Assembly: GCA_002400985.2 (NCBI GenBank)
Contig: NVRX02000006.1
Location: 33,110-91,515, forward strand
Origin: Candidatus Wolfebacteria bacterium
GTDB lineage: Bacteria; Patescibacteriota; Minisyncoccia; Phycocordibacterales; Phycocordibacteraceae
Direction: 5' to 3'
DNA: 58,406 nt
The notes below the pieces were generated by a model that did not search any database, was not told the DNA's origin, and saw nothing but the letters and a program-made list of their open reading frames with translations. Below are positions 1 through 7,730 of this stretch, one piece after another. Every line of letters begins with the position of its first letter. The first letter of the stretch is position 1. The position numbers were made by a program, and so were the translations under genes.

Positions 1-756
1 AAGGTAGATGTAAATGTATATTTTGTAATAGACGCACCAGAAATTGAAATACTAGAATTCAAAGATCAGGTAGAAGATTTACCAGAAGTGTCATATGTGA
101 CATACACAACACGGGAAGATGCTCTTGTTCAATTTAGGGAGCGTCATAAAGATGACCAGTTAACACTGCAGGCACTCGATGAGCTTGGGGAAAACCCACT
201 AGGTGCAAGTTTGGCAATTAAAGCTGTTGAGCCTTCTCAGTATGAGACCATTGCAGCTTTTCTTGATACAGATCCTGTTCTTGGAGCTCAAGGTACAACA
301 ATCATTGACGATGTAAATTATTTTCAAAATAAAATTGTAATTGAACGATTAAATAGTATTACAGAGGCAGTGGAGCGTATTGGAATACTACTTGCTCTCA
401 CATTCATTATTGCTTCTATTGTTATTGCATTCAGCACCATTCGTCTTGCAATCTATACTGCACGTGAAGAGATAAAGGTAATGCGTCTTGTAGGTGCCTC
501 AAATATGTATGTTCGTGGGCCGTTTATTGTAGAAGGTGTTCTGTATGGTGTTTCTGCAACAGTAATAACATTATTGTTATTTTATCCGGTAACATTTTAC
601 TTTGCTCAGTATACAGAAGCATGGCTTGGTGGTGTAAATATTTTTGAATACTACACCTCACACTTTGGTCTTATATTTATAAGTCTTTTGGCTGCCGGAG
701 TATTATTAGGTACTGTTTCTAGCTTCCTTGCAGTTCAGAAGTATTTAAAATCATAG
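1..756 (+). CDS. ftsX: Cell division protein FtsX, C-terminal part (5' end outside window)
   Basis: The frame is open from base 1, upstream of the GTG in the ORF track, so the gene is cut by the window edge; 251 residues are visible. FtsX is the membrane subunit of the FtsEX complex that activates peptidoglycan hydrolases at the septum. Visible are the end of the extracytoplasmic domain, a helix near GILLALTFIIASIVIAF, the family signature EIKVMRLVGASNMYVRGPFIVEG, and two further helices. The usual four-helix topology fits if the first helix lies outside the window. ftsE would be expected just upstream. Confidence 0.93.
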   Translation, partial: KVDVNVYFVIDAPEIEILEFKDQVEDLPEVSYVTYTTREDALVQFRERHKDDQLTLQALDELGENPLGASLAIKAVEPSQYETIAAFLDTDPVLGAQGTTIIDDVNYFQNKIVIERLNSITEAVERIGILLALTFIIASIVIAFSTIRLAIYTAREEIKVMRLVGASNMYVRGPFIVEGVLYGVSATVITLLLFYPVTFYFAQYTEAWLGGVNIFEYYTSHFGLIFISLLAAGVLLGTVSSFLAVQKYLKS

Positions 757-785
757 TTGACAATATTCTTTTTAAGGAATACCTT
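757..785 (+). promoter_or_regulatory. Sigma70-like promoter for the 829 gene
   Basis: TTGACA (757-762), 17-bp spacer, TACCTT (780-785). It starts immediately after the ftsX stop. The implied leader of about 37 nt carries a GAGAGGGG ribosome binding site before the ATG at 829. Confidence 0.5.
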
Positions 786-828
786 TTATGCAGAAGAGGC
801 AATTTTGCCAAACAAGAGAGGGGGCTTT

Positions 829-1176
829 ATGGCCAAAACTAATAATTGTTTTTCAGTGAACATTCAAAATTCCGGAAACATACAAGCAGGTTGGAACTTT
901 GGGGGTATTAAGGGATGGAGCATTTCTAAAATGGAAAATTTCCAATGGGTCTCAGAAGACCTTACGAAAGAAGGGTATGAAAGTATTCTTTCATATTTTC
1001 GCCTTACAGAAATAGGAAAATGCTTACCGTTCAAATGTTTGCAACGTATATCTCCTGCAAATTTGCAAAGTATACGTAATAATTTTGAAAAAGGGAGGGA
1101 TGTAAATATTCCAAACTTAGACCCGCTAAGTCAGCGCACCGGATTTACAAAAGTTCTTGCATCAGAAGTTTCTTGA
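829..1176 (+). CDS. Hypothetical protein, 115 aa
   Basis: The ORF track begins at a TTG (757) that lies in the putative -35 box. The ATG at 829, preceded by GAGAGGGG with a short spacer, is the better start and gives MAKTNNCFSV. The protein is soluble, with no signal peptide or membrane helix. It has several aromatics (GWNFGGIKGWSI, ENFQWVSEDL) and three cysteines. I do not recognise a family. It appears to be its own transcription unit, with a promoter in front and a strong terminator just behind. Confidence 0.6.
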   Translation: MAKTNNCFSVNIQNSGNIQAGWNFGGIKGWSISKMENFQWVSEDLTKEGYESILSYFRLTEIGKCLPFKCLQRISPANLQSIRNNFEKGRDVNIPNLDPLSQRTGFTKVLASEVS

Positions 1177-1190
1177 TGTAATCAATTATT

Positions 1191-1230
1191 AAATAAGCGT
1201 GTCGTTTTTTATGACACGCTTATTTTGTTT
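1191..1230 (+). terminator. Rho-independent terminator
   Basis: AATAAGCGTGTC and GACACGCTTATT pair around a short T-rich loop and are followed by TTGTTT. It closes the 829 gene. Confidence 0.85.
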
Positions 1231-1267
1231 GGAAAATTTCATGTTTTAGACTATCCTACGCAGTACT

Positions 1268-1338
1268 TGCCTGGTCGTCTAACGGTAGGACGTTGGTTTC
1301 TGGTACCAAAAATCGGGGTTCGATTCCCTGCCGGGCAG
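1268..1338 (+). tRNA. tRNA-Gln(CTG)
   Basis: The cloverleaf is acceptor TGCCTGG/CCGGGCA, D-arm GTCT/GGAC, anticodon stem TTGGT/ACCAA with loop TTCTGGT (anticodon CTG), and T-loop TTCGATT. The discriminator is G and CCA is not encoded. Confidence 0.93.
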
Positions 1339-1422
1339 CAAACTAGTTAATTGAGAGAAAAGCGTAAAAGGCCTGTGCTACACTTGGGTTATATTTACTG
1401 TTATTGAATAATACCTAACCAT

Positions 1423-3810
1423 ATGCGCAATTTATTTACCGTAGCTACTCTCACACTCTTTCTGTTATTGTCTGTAGTTTCTATAGCAGAGGCACAGGGA
1501 CGCTCTTCTCGGGGTGGGTCTATTGATGTAGGGGGAGTTGGAAATGGTGTATCACTACCAGTTGCAGCACAGGCAGATTTAACGGTCTCTGGAATCTCTC
1601 CAAGTACTGCTACTACAGGACAACAGGTAACAATAACAATGAGTGCTTCTAATGTTGGTGGTACAGATGCAAATAATTTTCCATACTTTATGTGGATTGA
1701 TATTGACAGAGGTGGGTTTTCTTTACCGGGAGATTCTATTAAGACAGGAACAGCTTCTATAAACAAAAATTCAAATGGATCTTTTTCTGTTCCGTTTACC
1801 TTTTCTTCAGCGGGTACATATGCTTTTGGAGGGTGTGTTGACAATACCACTTCATGGAGTGGGGTAATTTCAGAATTAAATGAGGATAATAATTGTATCA
1901 GTACAATTATTACTGTAAGTGATGTCCAGGCTCCTGTTGTTGTGGTGACTCCATCTCCAAGCTCTGCTAAACCGGATCTTTCTGTTAAGTCTTCCTCTGT
2001 ATCATTCTGGCAGACTGTAGCTAGTAACGCAGGATGGGAAGCAAACCTTAAGGTTGATGTTATAGAATTATCAGGAGAAAATGTTTCGGGAAGTTTTGTA
2101 AACAAGTTTCAAATTACAGAAGATAATATTAACTGGAAAGATATTCCATTATCACAACTTAATCTAACAGGATCATCTTTAAGTTTATCTGGGATAACAG
2201 GAAGCGGATCAAAATTAATAACTGCAGTATATAAACCACCAACTCTTGCCAATCTAACCCTTATAGGCTTTCGTCTCTGTGTAGATTCAGGGAATTCCAT
2301 TTCAGAAACAAATGAAGAAAATAATTGCGGAAGTACTATTTCTCCAACATTCGCAAACATTATTCTAAATGTAAGTCCATCTTCTATAGAATTAGGAGAG
2401 AGTATAACATTAAGTTGGGGCAATATTTTGGCAAATAATTGTGATTTAAGGAAAGGTTCTGTCATGTTAGGCTTGGACTTCTTTGGGTTTCCTTCTGCTG
2501 GGTCATTATCTCCAAATTCTTCTAAAGAGGTAACTCCTCTTTATGCAGGCATAGATAAATATAAGATCGTTTGCCCAATAACCGGGTCAGCTTCTGGGGC
2601 TGGCCCAAATGGAAATCTTCCGTCATGGGGAAGTGCAGGATCTTCTAATATTATTGAAATAAATATTTCTGCAGCACCAGAGATTGCAGACTTAACAGCT
2701 GGAACACCAACCGTTTCAGGAACATTAGAAACAGGAGACCCACTAACATTTAGTGCATTAGTTTCAAATGGAGGAAATGGTGCAGCTTCTGGGTCATTTA
2801 TCAGTACGTTCATAATTGTTCCAGAAGGAGAACTGTTTGAAACAGTAAGTGCTTCTTCTAATGATATAGATGCAGGAAGCAGTAAGTCTATAACCTCTCC
2901 GTCATGGACACCGTCTAAAATTGGACCTCATACAGTACGTCTTTGTGTAGACTTTCCAACAAGTTCAATTTCTGAATCGAACGAAGATAACAACTGTGGA
3001 AGTCTAAAGACCTTTACTGTTGGTGATGTGGCTATTGCTGCTTCTTGCTCGATAAGTCCATCTACTGTTGTTGTGGGAGAGAATGTAACCTGGTCTTCAA
3101 GTGTGTCGGGGGGAACTGGTTCATATACGTACTCTTGGTCTGGAACAGATGGTTTGTCTGGAACAACAGATACTATTGTAAAAACATACAGCACGGCAGG
3201 GACAAAGACTGGAAGTCTAACAGTTTCTTCTGGTTCTCAAGACGTGACTGTTAGCTGTAGTACTTCAGGAGGGGGAGGTGGCGGCGGAGGGGGAGGTGGC
3301 GGAGTTGTTGTCACAGACCCGTTACCAACATCTTCTTTCGGAGCAAGTCCAACAGAGATATCTCTCGGAGGTACATCTTTGCTTACCTGGTCTTCTTCAA
3401 ACACTAGTTCGTGTACAGGTACAGGGTTCTCTACAAGAGGCTCTACAAGCGGGAATACTGTTGTTGCACCTCTAACTGACTCAACGTACCAGTTGCGCTG
3501 CTCTGGTCCTGGAGGAAGTATTGTTAAGAATGCAACTGTTCTGGTGCTTAATCCAAACCTTGCTCTTACCGCAACACCTTCACGAGTAGAAGAAGGAGGA
3601 ACATCTCTATTAGAGGCTGAAGGAATAGAAGTTACATCTTGTACGCTTGTTGGTCCTGGGGTAAATGAAAATCTTGCTTCAGATACACCTTACTCAGAAA
3701 CACTTACTATCAATGGGCGAAGCATATATACACTCCGATGTGCATCAACATCAGGGATTATAGAAGACACCGTAATCATCAATACAATTCCTGATTTCCA
3801 AGAATTCTAA
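1423..3810 (+). CDS. Secreted multidomain protein with CARDB-like and Ig-like repeats and a polyglycine linker
   Basis: A 795-aa exported protein. The N-terminus MRNLFTVATLTLFLLLSVVS is a signal peptide, with cleavage likely after AEAQ. At least three CARDB-type repeats follow, each ending in a variant of ISE(L/T/S)NEDNNC. Next come a PKD-like segment (GGTGSYTYSWSGTDG), a run of about 12 glycines, and C-terminal Ig-like modules with SLLTWSSSNTSSCTGTGF. Paired cysteines suggest disulfides, which fits the VKOR gene 1 kb downstream. There is no LPxTG motif or terminal helix, so anchoring is unclear. It is probably a cell-surface adhesion or structural protein (inference). Several antisense ORFs in this gene are shadows. 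Confidence 0.85.
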   Translation: MRNLFTVATLTLFLLLSVVSIAEAQGRSSRGGSIDVGGVGNGVSLPVAAQADLTVSGISPSTATTGQQVTITMSASNVGGTDANNFPYFMWIDIDRGGFSLPGDSIKTGTASINKNSNGSFSVPFTFSSAGTYAFGGCVDNTTSWSGVISELNEDNNCISTIITVSDVQAPVVVVTPSPSSAKPDLSVKSSSVSFWQTVASNAGWEANLKVDVIELSGENVSGSFVNKFQITEDNINWKDIPLSQLNLTGSSLSLSGITGSGSKLITAVYKPPTLANLTLIGFRLCVDSGNSISETNEENNCGSTISPTFANIILNVSPSSIELGESITLSWGNILANNCDLRKGSVMLGLDFFGFPSAGSLSPNSSKEVTPLYAGIDKYKIVCPITGSASGAGPNGNLPSWGSAGSSNIIEINISAAPEIADLTAGTPTVSGTLETGDPLTFSALVSNGGNGAASGSFISTFIIVPEGELFETVSASSNDIDAGSSKSITSPSWTPSKIGPHTVRLCVDFPTSSISESNEDNNCGSLKTFTVGDVAIAASCSISPSTVVVGENVTWSSSVSGGTGSYTYSWSGTDGLSGTTDTIVKTYSTAGTKTGSLTVSSGSQDVTVSCSTSGGGGGGGGGGGGVVVTDPLPTSSFGASPTEISLGGTSLLTWSSSNTSSCTGTGFSTRGSTSGNTVVAPLTDSTYQLRCSGPGGSIVKNATVLVLNPNLALTATPSRVEEGGTSLLEAEGIEVTSCTLVGPGVNENLASDTPYSETLTINGRSIYTLRCASTSGIIEDTVIINTIPDFQEF
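3266..3303 (+). repeat. GGN low-complexity tract encoding polyglycine
   Basis: A run of GGA/GGG/GGT/GGC codons encodes about 12 consecutive glycines. It links the PKD-like part to the C-terminal Ig-like modules and is a likely site of length variation between strains. Confidence 0.75.
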
Positions 3811-3859
3811 TTCTTTGTAGAGAAATATAATCTACGTAGTTAATCATTGTTATTTGTGA

Positions 3860-3865
3860 TAAACT
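3860..3865 (+). promoter_or_regulatory. -10 box, leaderless start of the AbrB-like gene
   Basis: TAAACT lies 8 nt before the ATG at 3874. No Shine-Dalgarno sequence would be in the transcript. Confidence 0.4.
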
Positions 3866-3873
3866 CGAAATAT

Positions 3874-4059
3874 ATGGCACGAAGAGAACTAGAAAAAATA
3901 CACATACGTGCACTCACAAAAATTGCAGGAGGTGCAAGTTATAGTGTGACGCTCCCTATTGAAGCAATCAGACGTTTTAAGTGGCGTGGACGACAAAAGT
4001 TAATTGTCGAGGTAGATGAAAAACGAAATAGATTGATTATCAAAAATTTTAAAAGGTAA
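3874..4059 (+). CDS. AbrB/SpoVT-type swapped-hairpin DNA-binding protein, 61 aa
   Basis: The ORF track starts at a TTG (3847); the ATG at 3874 gives MARRELEKIHIRALTKIAGG and fits the -10 box 8 nt upstream. The sequence has the AbrB-like beta-hairpin pattern: KIAGGASYSVTLPIEAIRRFKWRGRQKLIVEVDEKRNRLIIKNF, with the SYSVTLP strand and a basic tail. Such proteins are small dimeric transcription regulators or antitoxins. No toxin partner is visible; the next gene, 2 nt away, encodes DUF1653. The target is unknown. Confidence 0.75.
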   Translation: MARRELEKIHIRALTKIAGGASYSVTLPIEAIRRFKWRGRQKLIVEVDEKRNRLIIKNFKR

Positions 4060-4061
4060 AC

Positions 4062-4307
4062 ATGAACACTCTTGAGTTCTCAGAATCTGCTAGAAATATT
4101 ATTCTAGGGAACTACCGTCACTATAAGGGTGGAGAATATAAGGTTTTACATATTGTACGGCATTCAGAGACTCTGGAAGAATTAGTTGTATATCAGGATA
4201 AAAATAACTCTGAACTAGTATGGGCACGTCCTTTGGAAATGTTTATTGGTGAAGAGGACTATAAGGGGGATCGTGTAAAACGATTTACGTATCTTTCTTC
4301 AAATTAA
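4062..4307 (+). CDS. DUF1653 domain protein, 81 aa
   Basis: It has the DUF1653 pattern: GNYRHYKGGEYKVLHIVRHSETLEELVVYQ, then LVWARPLEMF and a closing RF. This small SH3-like family has no firmly known role. It begins 2 nt after the AbrB-like gene, so the two are probably co-transcribed. Its 3' end overlaps the convergent msrB gene by 23 bp. Confidence 0.8.
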   Translation: MNTLEFSESARNIILGNYRHYKGGEYKVLHIVRHSETLEELVVYQDKNNSELVWARPLEMFIGEEDYKGDRVKRFTYLSSN

Positions 4308-4683
4308 GTGCTCCAGAATTAATACAGTATCGTAAACCTCCTTTTTCTTTTGGATCGTCTTCAAATACGTGACCAAGATGGCTGCTACAATTTTTACAAC
4401 GCACTTCGGTTCGAACCATTCCCAATGTGTTGTCTTCAACAAGTTCAATAGATTTTTGAGTTACTGGATCAGTAAAACTTGGCCACCCACTTCCTGAGTC
4501 AAATTTTGTATCAGATGAAAATAGCTTAGCCCCACAAGCTTTACAATAATAAGAGCCGTCTTCTTTTGTATTAATATATTCTCCAGAAAAAGGTTTTTCA
4601 GTGGTACCTTCTCTAAGTATTGAATACTCTTCTTTTGAGAGTCTCTTTTTTAATGATTCTTCTGATTCCATATTATTAGCCAT
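4285..4683 (-). CDS. msrB: Peptide-methionine (R)-S-oxide reductase MsrB
   Basis: MsrB reduces methionine-R-sulfoxide in proteins. The full 132-aa domain is present: zinc-binding pairs CKAC and CKNC, the GSGWPSF signature, and the catalytic cysteine in RYCINSGAL. No signal peptide, so it is cytosolic. A second in-frame ATG (MESEESL) four codons in is an alternative start. Electrons could come from thioredoxin and the TrxB encoded at 35.5 kb (inference). Confidence 0.95.
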   Translation of the reverse strand: MANNMESEESLKKRLSKEEYSILREGTTEKPFSGEYINTKEDGSYYCKACGAKLFSSDTKFDSGSGWPSFTDPVTQKSIELVEDNTLGMVRTEVRCKNCSSHLGHVFEDDPKEKGGLRYCINSGALNLKKDT

Positions 4684-4729
4684 TGTAGCATTTGCGTAAG
4701 TTGGTAATGTTCTATAGGATTGTGTGTAT

Positions 4730-5206
4730 ATGAAAAATTATACAGGACTCGCATGGGCAGCTGTGATTATATCTTTTGTGGGGCTCACAAATACATTCTA
4801 TCTTGTGCAGTCACATGTTACGGGAGAGTCACTCAACTGTGGCATTTTAAATGGATGTAACATTGTTGCGGCAAGTCCATATTCTGTAATCCTGGGGGTT
4901 CCACTGGCTTCTTGGGGCGTACTATTTTACTTTGGTGTTTTTGTAATATCGGCAACAATGCTTATGGTTCGAGTGCGCACACTTTCACACATATTCACAT
5001 TTATGACAGCTGTTGGATTTCTCGCATCTCTATATTTTGTATATTTACAGGTATACGTAATAAAGGCTGTGTGTATGTATTGTATGTTCTCAGCAATACT
5101 TTCAACACTCCTTCTCTTGATTGCACTTCTTATCATTCGAATTCCTCGACAGTCTCCTCGATACACTGATCTTATTCCACCAATGATGCGTAAGGAGGGT
5201 AAGTAG
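4730..5206 (+). CDS. Vitamin K epoxide reductase (VKOR) family membrane protein
   Basis: A 158-aa four- or five-helix membrane protein. Bacterial VKOR homologues replace DsbB and reoxidise a DsbA-like oxidase. Both cysteine elements are visible: an early pair (SLNCGILNGCNIVAASPYS) and the active-site CxxC in KAVCMYCMFSA. The ORF track starts at a GTG (4724); the ATG at 4730 gives MKNYTGLAW. No thioredoxin domain is fused. It probably supports disulfide formation in exported cysteine-containing proteins such as the 1423 gene product (inference). Confidence 0.9.
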   Translation: MKNYTGLAWAAVIISFVGLTNTFYLVQSHVTGESLNCGILNGCNIVAASPYSVILGVPLASWGVLFYFGVFVISATMLMVRVRTLSHIFTFMTAVGFLASLYFVYLQVYVIKAVCMYCMFSAILSTLLLLIALLIIRIPRQSPRYTDLIPPMMRKEGK

Positions 5207-5212
5207 AAATGC

Positions 5213-5218
5213 TACAAT
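5213..5218 (+). promoter_or_regulatory. -10 box, leaderless start of the DUF389 gene
   Basis: TACAAT lies 8 nt before the ATG at 5227. Confidence 0.4.
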
Positions 5219-5226
5219 AGAAATAT

Positions 5227-5952
5227 ATGAGGTTTAACTTTATTGCGCATTTGCGCACAATTAATGAGTCAGACAAGACAAAAGCTGTTGATCTTTTGAT
5301 TCGAGAAAGTACTGGAGATTTTGATTTCTATTTCTTCATTACGTTGTCGGTATTAATGGCAACACTTGGATTAATTGCAAATAACCCTGCAATTGTAATT
5401 GGGTCAATGCTTTTGGCTCCAATTCTCTTTCCAATTCTTTCCATTTCATTGTCAGTAATAATGTCTGACCCAATACTTATTGCTCGTTCAACAACAACTT
5501 TCTTGAAAGCATCTGCCGTTGCTGTATTTACCGCTGCAGCTGCCACACTTGTTTTTTCACCCTTTGCCCCTATAACAAATGAAATACTACTTCGAACGGA
5601 GCCATCACTGATTTATGTGGGAGTAGCTATTGTTGCCGGACTTGCTGTTTCATACTCACTCGCACAACCAGCGCTTTCAGCAACACTCCCTGGTATTGCG
5701 GTTTCTGTGGCGCTTATACCTCCTCTCGCAACTATTGGTATTGGTATTGCAAATTTAGATATTCAGGTAGCAACAGGAGCATTTACTCTGTATTTGGTAA
5801 ACGTTCTCGGTATCATTTTCTCCAGCATGTTTATTTTTGCTTTTATGAATCTTTATACAAAACGAAAAATTGCTGAAAAGATTGTTAAAAAAGAAGATTG
5901 TCGAGTAGAAAAAGAAAATGAAGTTGCAGAAAAAAGTACAAACCATGCTTGA
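5227..5952 (+). CDS. DUF389 family integral membrane protein
   Basis: A 241-aa protein with about six helices and the DUF389 core: ATLGLIANNPAIVIGSMLLAPILFPI, then SYSLAQPALSATLPGIAVSVALIPPLATIGIGIA. The family occurs widely in bacteria and archaea with no settled function; transport is often suggested. The C-terminus is a charged cytoplasmic tail (KRKIAEKIVKKEDCRVEKENE). The 3' end overlaps nth, so the two are probably translated from one mRNA. Confidence 0.87.
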   Translation: MRFNFIAHLRTINESDKTKAVDLLIRESTGDFDFYFFITLSVLMATLGLIANNPAIVIGSMLLAPILFPILSISLSVIMSDPILIARSTTTFLKASAVAVFTAAAATLVFSPFAPITNEILLRTEPSLIYVGVAIVAGLAVSYSLAQPALSATLPGIAVSVALIPPLATIGIGIANLDIQVATGAFTLYLVNVLGIIFSSMFIFAFMNLYTKRKIAEKIVKKEDCRVEKENEVAEKSTNHA

Positions 5953-6598
5953 GGAGCGAAAGCAAAGAGCTAAAAGGTTAATAAAAAAACTACGAACTCT
6001 ATTTCCAGAAGCAGAAATGGCTCTTAAGTATTCAAGTAATTGGGAGCTGCTCGTTGCTGTTGTTTTGTCAGCACAGTGTACAGACAAAATGGTTAACAAG
6101 GTTACAGAAAAACTTTTTAAGAAATATAAAAAACTTGATGACTATGTGAATGCAGACATTGAGGAATTTGAACAAGATATTAGATCAACTGGGTTTTATA
6201 GAATGAAAGCAAAGAATGTTCTTGCAGGTGCAAAAGTTGTAAAAAACACCTTTGGAGGAAAAATTCCAAAAACAATAGAAGATTTAATAACAATACCTGG
6301 TGTGGGAAGGAAGACTGCAAATGTAGTTTTAGGAAATGCGTTTGGAATTGTAGAGGGTATTGCTGTCGATACACATGTAAAAAGATTTTCAATTCGTTTT
6401 GATTTAACAGATAATAAAACCCCAGAGAAAATAGAAAAAGATTTAATGGAATTACTTCCAAAAAAAGATTGGTTTGATTTTACATATCTCGCCATTGAGT
6501 ACGGCAGGCATATAGCGCCAGCTAGAAAATATGACACTACACAAGATCCTTTAATATCAATCTATCCAAAAGCAGTAGAAGGGTGGCATAAAGGTTGA
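5945..6598 (+). CDS. nth: Endonuclease III-like DNA glycosylase lacking the Fe-S cluster
   Basis: A bifunctional HhH-GPD glycosylase for oxidised pyrimidines. It keeps the HhH motif with the catalytic lysine (IPGVGRKTANVV) and the catalytic aspartate (AVDTHVKRF). The C-terminal region that normally holds four [4Fe-4S] cysteines reads YGRHIAPARKYDTTQDPL, with no cysteine. The ATG at 5945 (MLEERKQRAKRL) aligns best with family N-termini; the ORF track start at 5918 is an alternative that overlaps DUF389 further. The stop is TGA. Confidence 0.92.
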   Translation: MLEERKQRAKRLIKKLRTLFPEAEMALKYSSNWELLVAVVLSAQCTDKMVNKVTEKLFKKYKKLDDYVNADIEEFEQDIRSTGFYRMKAKNVLAGAKVVKNTFGGKIPKTIEDLITIPGVGRKTANVVLGNAFGIVEGIAVDTHVKRFSIRFDLTDNKTPEKIEKDLMELLPKKDWFDFTYLAIEYGRHIAPARKYDTTQDPLISIYPKAVEGWHKG

Positions 6599-6622
6599 CT
6601 TATGTATAAACAAGGGTAATAT
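6595..6622 (+). promoter_or_regulatory. Sigma70-like promoter for the candidate sRNA
   Basis: TTGACT (6595-6600), 16-bp spacer, TAATAT (6617-6622). The predicted start near 6629 coincides with the first base of a long hairpin. The -35 box overlaps the nth stop codon. Confidence 0.5.
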
Positions 6623-6628
6623 GGCTGT

Positions 6629-6735
6629 CCTGGGTCTTGAACACGATATCCGCAAGAATGTTGAATCATTTTTAACGAACAATATGTTCTAGACCCAGAC
6701 CATAACTGTCAGCATTTACGCTGGCGGTTTTTTAT
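6629..6735 (+). ncRNA. Candidate structured small RNA, about 105 nt
   Basis: Between nth and pspC lies a unit with a promoter, a closing stem and a terminator. CTGGGTCTTGAACA (6630-6643) pairs with TGTTCTAGACCCAG (6685-6698): 13 pairs and one T/T mismatch around a 41-nt loop. A terminator hairpin follows directly. The right arm also contains GAACAATATGTTC, a local alternative hairpin. I find no SRP GGAA tetraloop region and no 6S-like architecture, so the class is unknown. A 23-codon ATG ORF (6621-6692) begins upstream of the predicted start and is probably not translated. Confidence 0.45.
6706..6735 (+). terminator. Rho-independent terminator
   Basis: CTGTCAGC, loop ATTTAC, GCTGGCGG (with G-U pairs), then a T-run. 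It ends the candidate sRNA just before the pspC promoter. Confidence 0.75.
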
Positions 6736-6741
6736 TTGTGA

Positions 6742-6747
6742 TATACT
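6742..6747 (+). promoter_or_regulatory. -10 box, leaderless start of the PspC gene
   Basis: TATACT lies 7 nt before the ATG at 6755. There is no good -35 box, because the upstream sequence is a terminator. Confidence 0.45.
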
Positions 6748-6754
6748 TTTTCCG

Positions 6755-6964
6755 ATGAAAAAACTACTCACACGAAGCAAAACAAACAAAGTGTTTGCCG
6801 GGATATTTGGAGGAATAGGCGAGTATCTAGATATTGATCCTGTAGTATTCCGATTTGGATACGTAATGATGACTGTGTTCACAGGGATTATTCCAGGCCT
6901 CATAGTGTATATTCTTGGTTTATTTATTGTTCCCGCACCAGCACATGGAACAAAAGAAGTTTAA
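6755..6964 (+). CDS. PspC domain protein, 69 aa
   Basis: A minimal PspC domain: a short basic start (MKKLLTRSKTNKVFAGIFGGIGEYLDIDPVVFRFGYV) followed by one or two helices (MMTVFTGIIPGLIVYILGLFIVP). PspC proteins act in phage-shock envelope-stress signalling; in CPR they usually stand alone. No pspA or pspB is seen nearby. The last 20 bp overlap mutY, suggesting translational coupling. Confidence 0.87.
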   Translation: MKKLLTRSKTNKVFAGIFGGIGEYLDIDPVVFRFGYVMMTVFTGIIPGLIVYILGLFIVPAPAHGTKEV

Positions 6965-7730
6965 AAAGACTGTTTGGGACTTTTATAAAAAAGATGGCAG
7001 AAGTTTTCCATGGAGAAATACTAAAAACCCATACCATATTTGGGTTTCTGAAATAATGCTGCAACAAACACAGGTTGCTCGGGTAATACCCAGGTACAGT
7101 TCTTTCTTAAAGGAATTTAAAACAATAAAAAGTTTGGCTGATGCATCACTTTCTGAGGTGCTAAAAGAATGGCAAGGCCTTGGGTATAACAGAAGGGCAA
7201 AGTATTTGCATGAGGGAGCAAAATATATTCTTTTGAAATACAAAGGAATTTTTCCAAAAGAAAATATGCAGTGCGTCCCAGGTATTGGTCCATATACAGA
7301 AGCTGCGATCCAAGCATTTGCTTTCAATAAAGGAATTCCTTGTATAGAAACAAATATACGAACAGTCTTTACGCACCATTTTTTTAAAAATAAAAAGAAC
7401 GTACACGACAAAGAAATATTAAGACTCATTGAAGAAACGTTAGATACAAAAAACCCAAGAGAGTGGTATTGGGCGCTCATGGACTATGGTGCTGCACTAA
7501 AGTCTTCTGGAGTACAGATTAATAATAAAAGTAGGCACTATATAAAACAGTCTGTATTTAAAGGTTCCGACAGGGAAGTGCGAGGTACAATTATTCGAAC
7601 GCTTACTGAACAAAAAAGTTTAGAAAATCTTTTCCCAACAAGAAGGAAACAGTTTAACATTCAACTACAGAAACTTTGTTTAGAAGGTTTTGTAGAAAAG
7701 AAAAAGGGTAAATACAAACTTGTTTCTTAA
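6945..7730 (+). CDS. MutY-like adenine DNA glycosylase lacking the Fe-S cluster
   Basis: An HhH-GPD glycosylase of 261 aa. WRNTKNPYHIWVSEIMLQQTQV is the MutY N-terminal signature with the catalytic glutamate. The HhH motif CVPGIGPYTEAAI has Tyr at the lysine position, as expected for a monofunctional enzyme. The usual catalytic aspartate region reads ETNIRTVF, with Asn or Glu in its place. No cysteine cluster follows (MDYGAALKSSGVQINNKSRHY), and the 8-oxoG-recognising NUDIX-like domain is absent; a short winged-helix-like tail replaces it. The start at 6945 (MEQKKF) is preferred to 6915. It pairs functionally with the neighbouring nth in oxidative repair. Confidence 0.82.
   Translation: MEQKKFKKTVWDFYKKDGRSFPWRNTKNPYHIWVSEIMLQQTQVARVIPRYSSFLKEFKTIKSLADASLSEVLKEWQGLGYNRRAKYLHEGAKYILLKYKGIFPKENMQCVPGIGPYTEAAIQAFAFNKGIPCIETNIRTVFTHHFFKNKKNVHDKEILRLIEETLDTKNPREWYWALMDYGAALKSSGVQINNKSRHYIKQSVFKGSDREVRGTIIRTLTEQKSLENLFPTRRKQFNIQLQKLCLEGFVEKKKGKYKLVS

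Noticed and set aside
1401-3475. Several minus-strand and frame-shifted ORFs across the secreted-protein gene
   Set aside because: The plus-strand protein has a signal peptide and coherent repeats over the full length; the others are low-complexity shadows.
6621-6692. 23-codon ORF starting MAVLGLEHDIRK
   Set aside because: Its ATG lies within or next to the predicted -10 box and upstream of the likely transcript start; the hairpin arms explain the sequence better.
6629-6735. SRP RNA or 6S RNA as identity of the candidate sRNA
   Set aside because: No GGAAG-type SRP apical loop and no 6S-like open-promoter bubble; too short for 6S.
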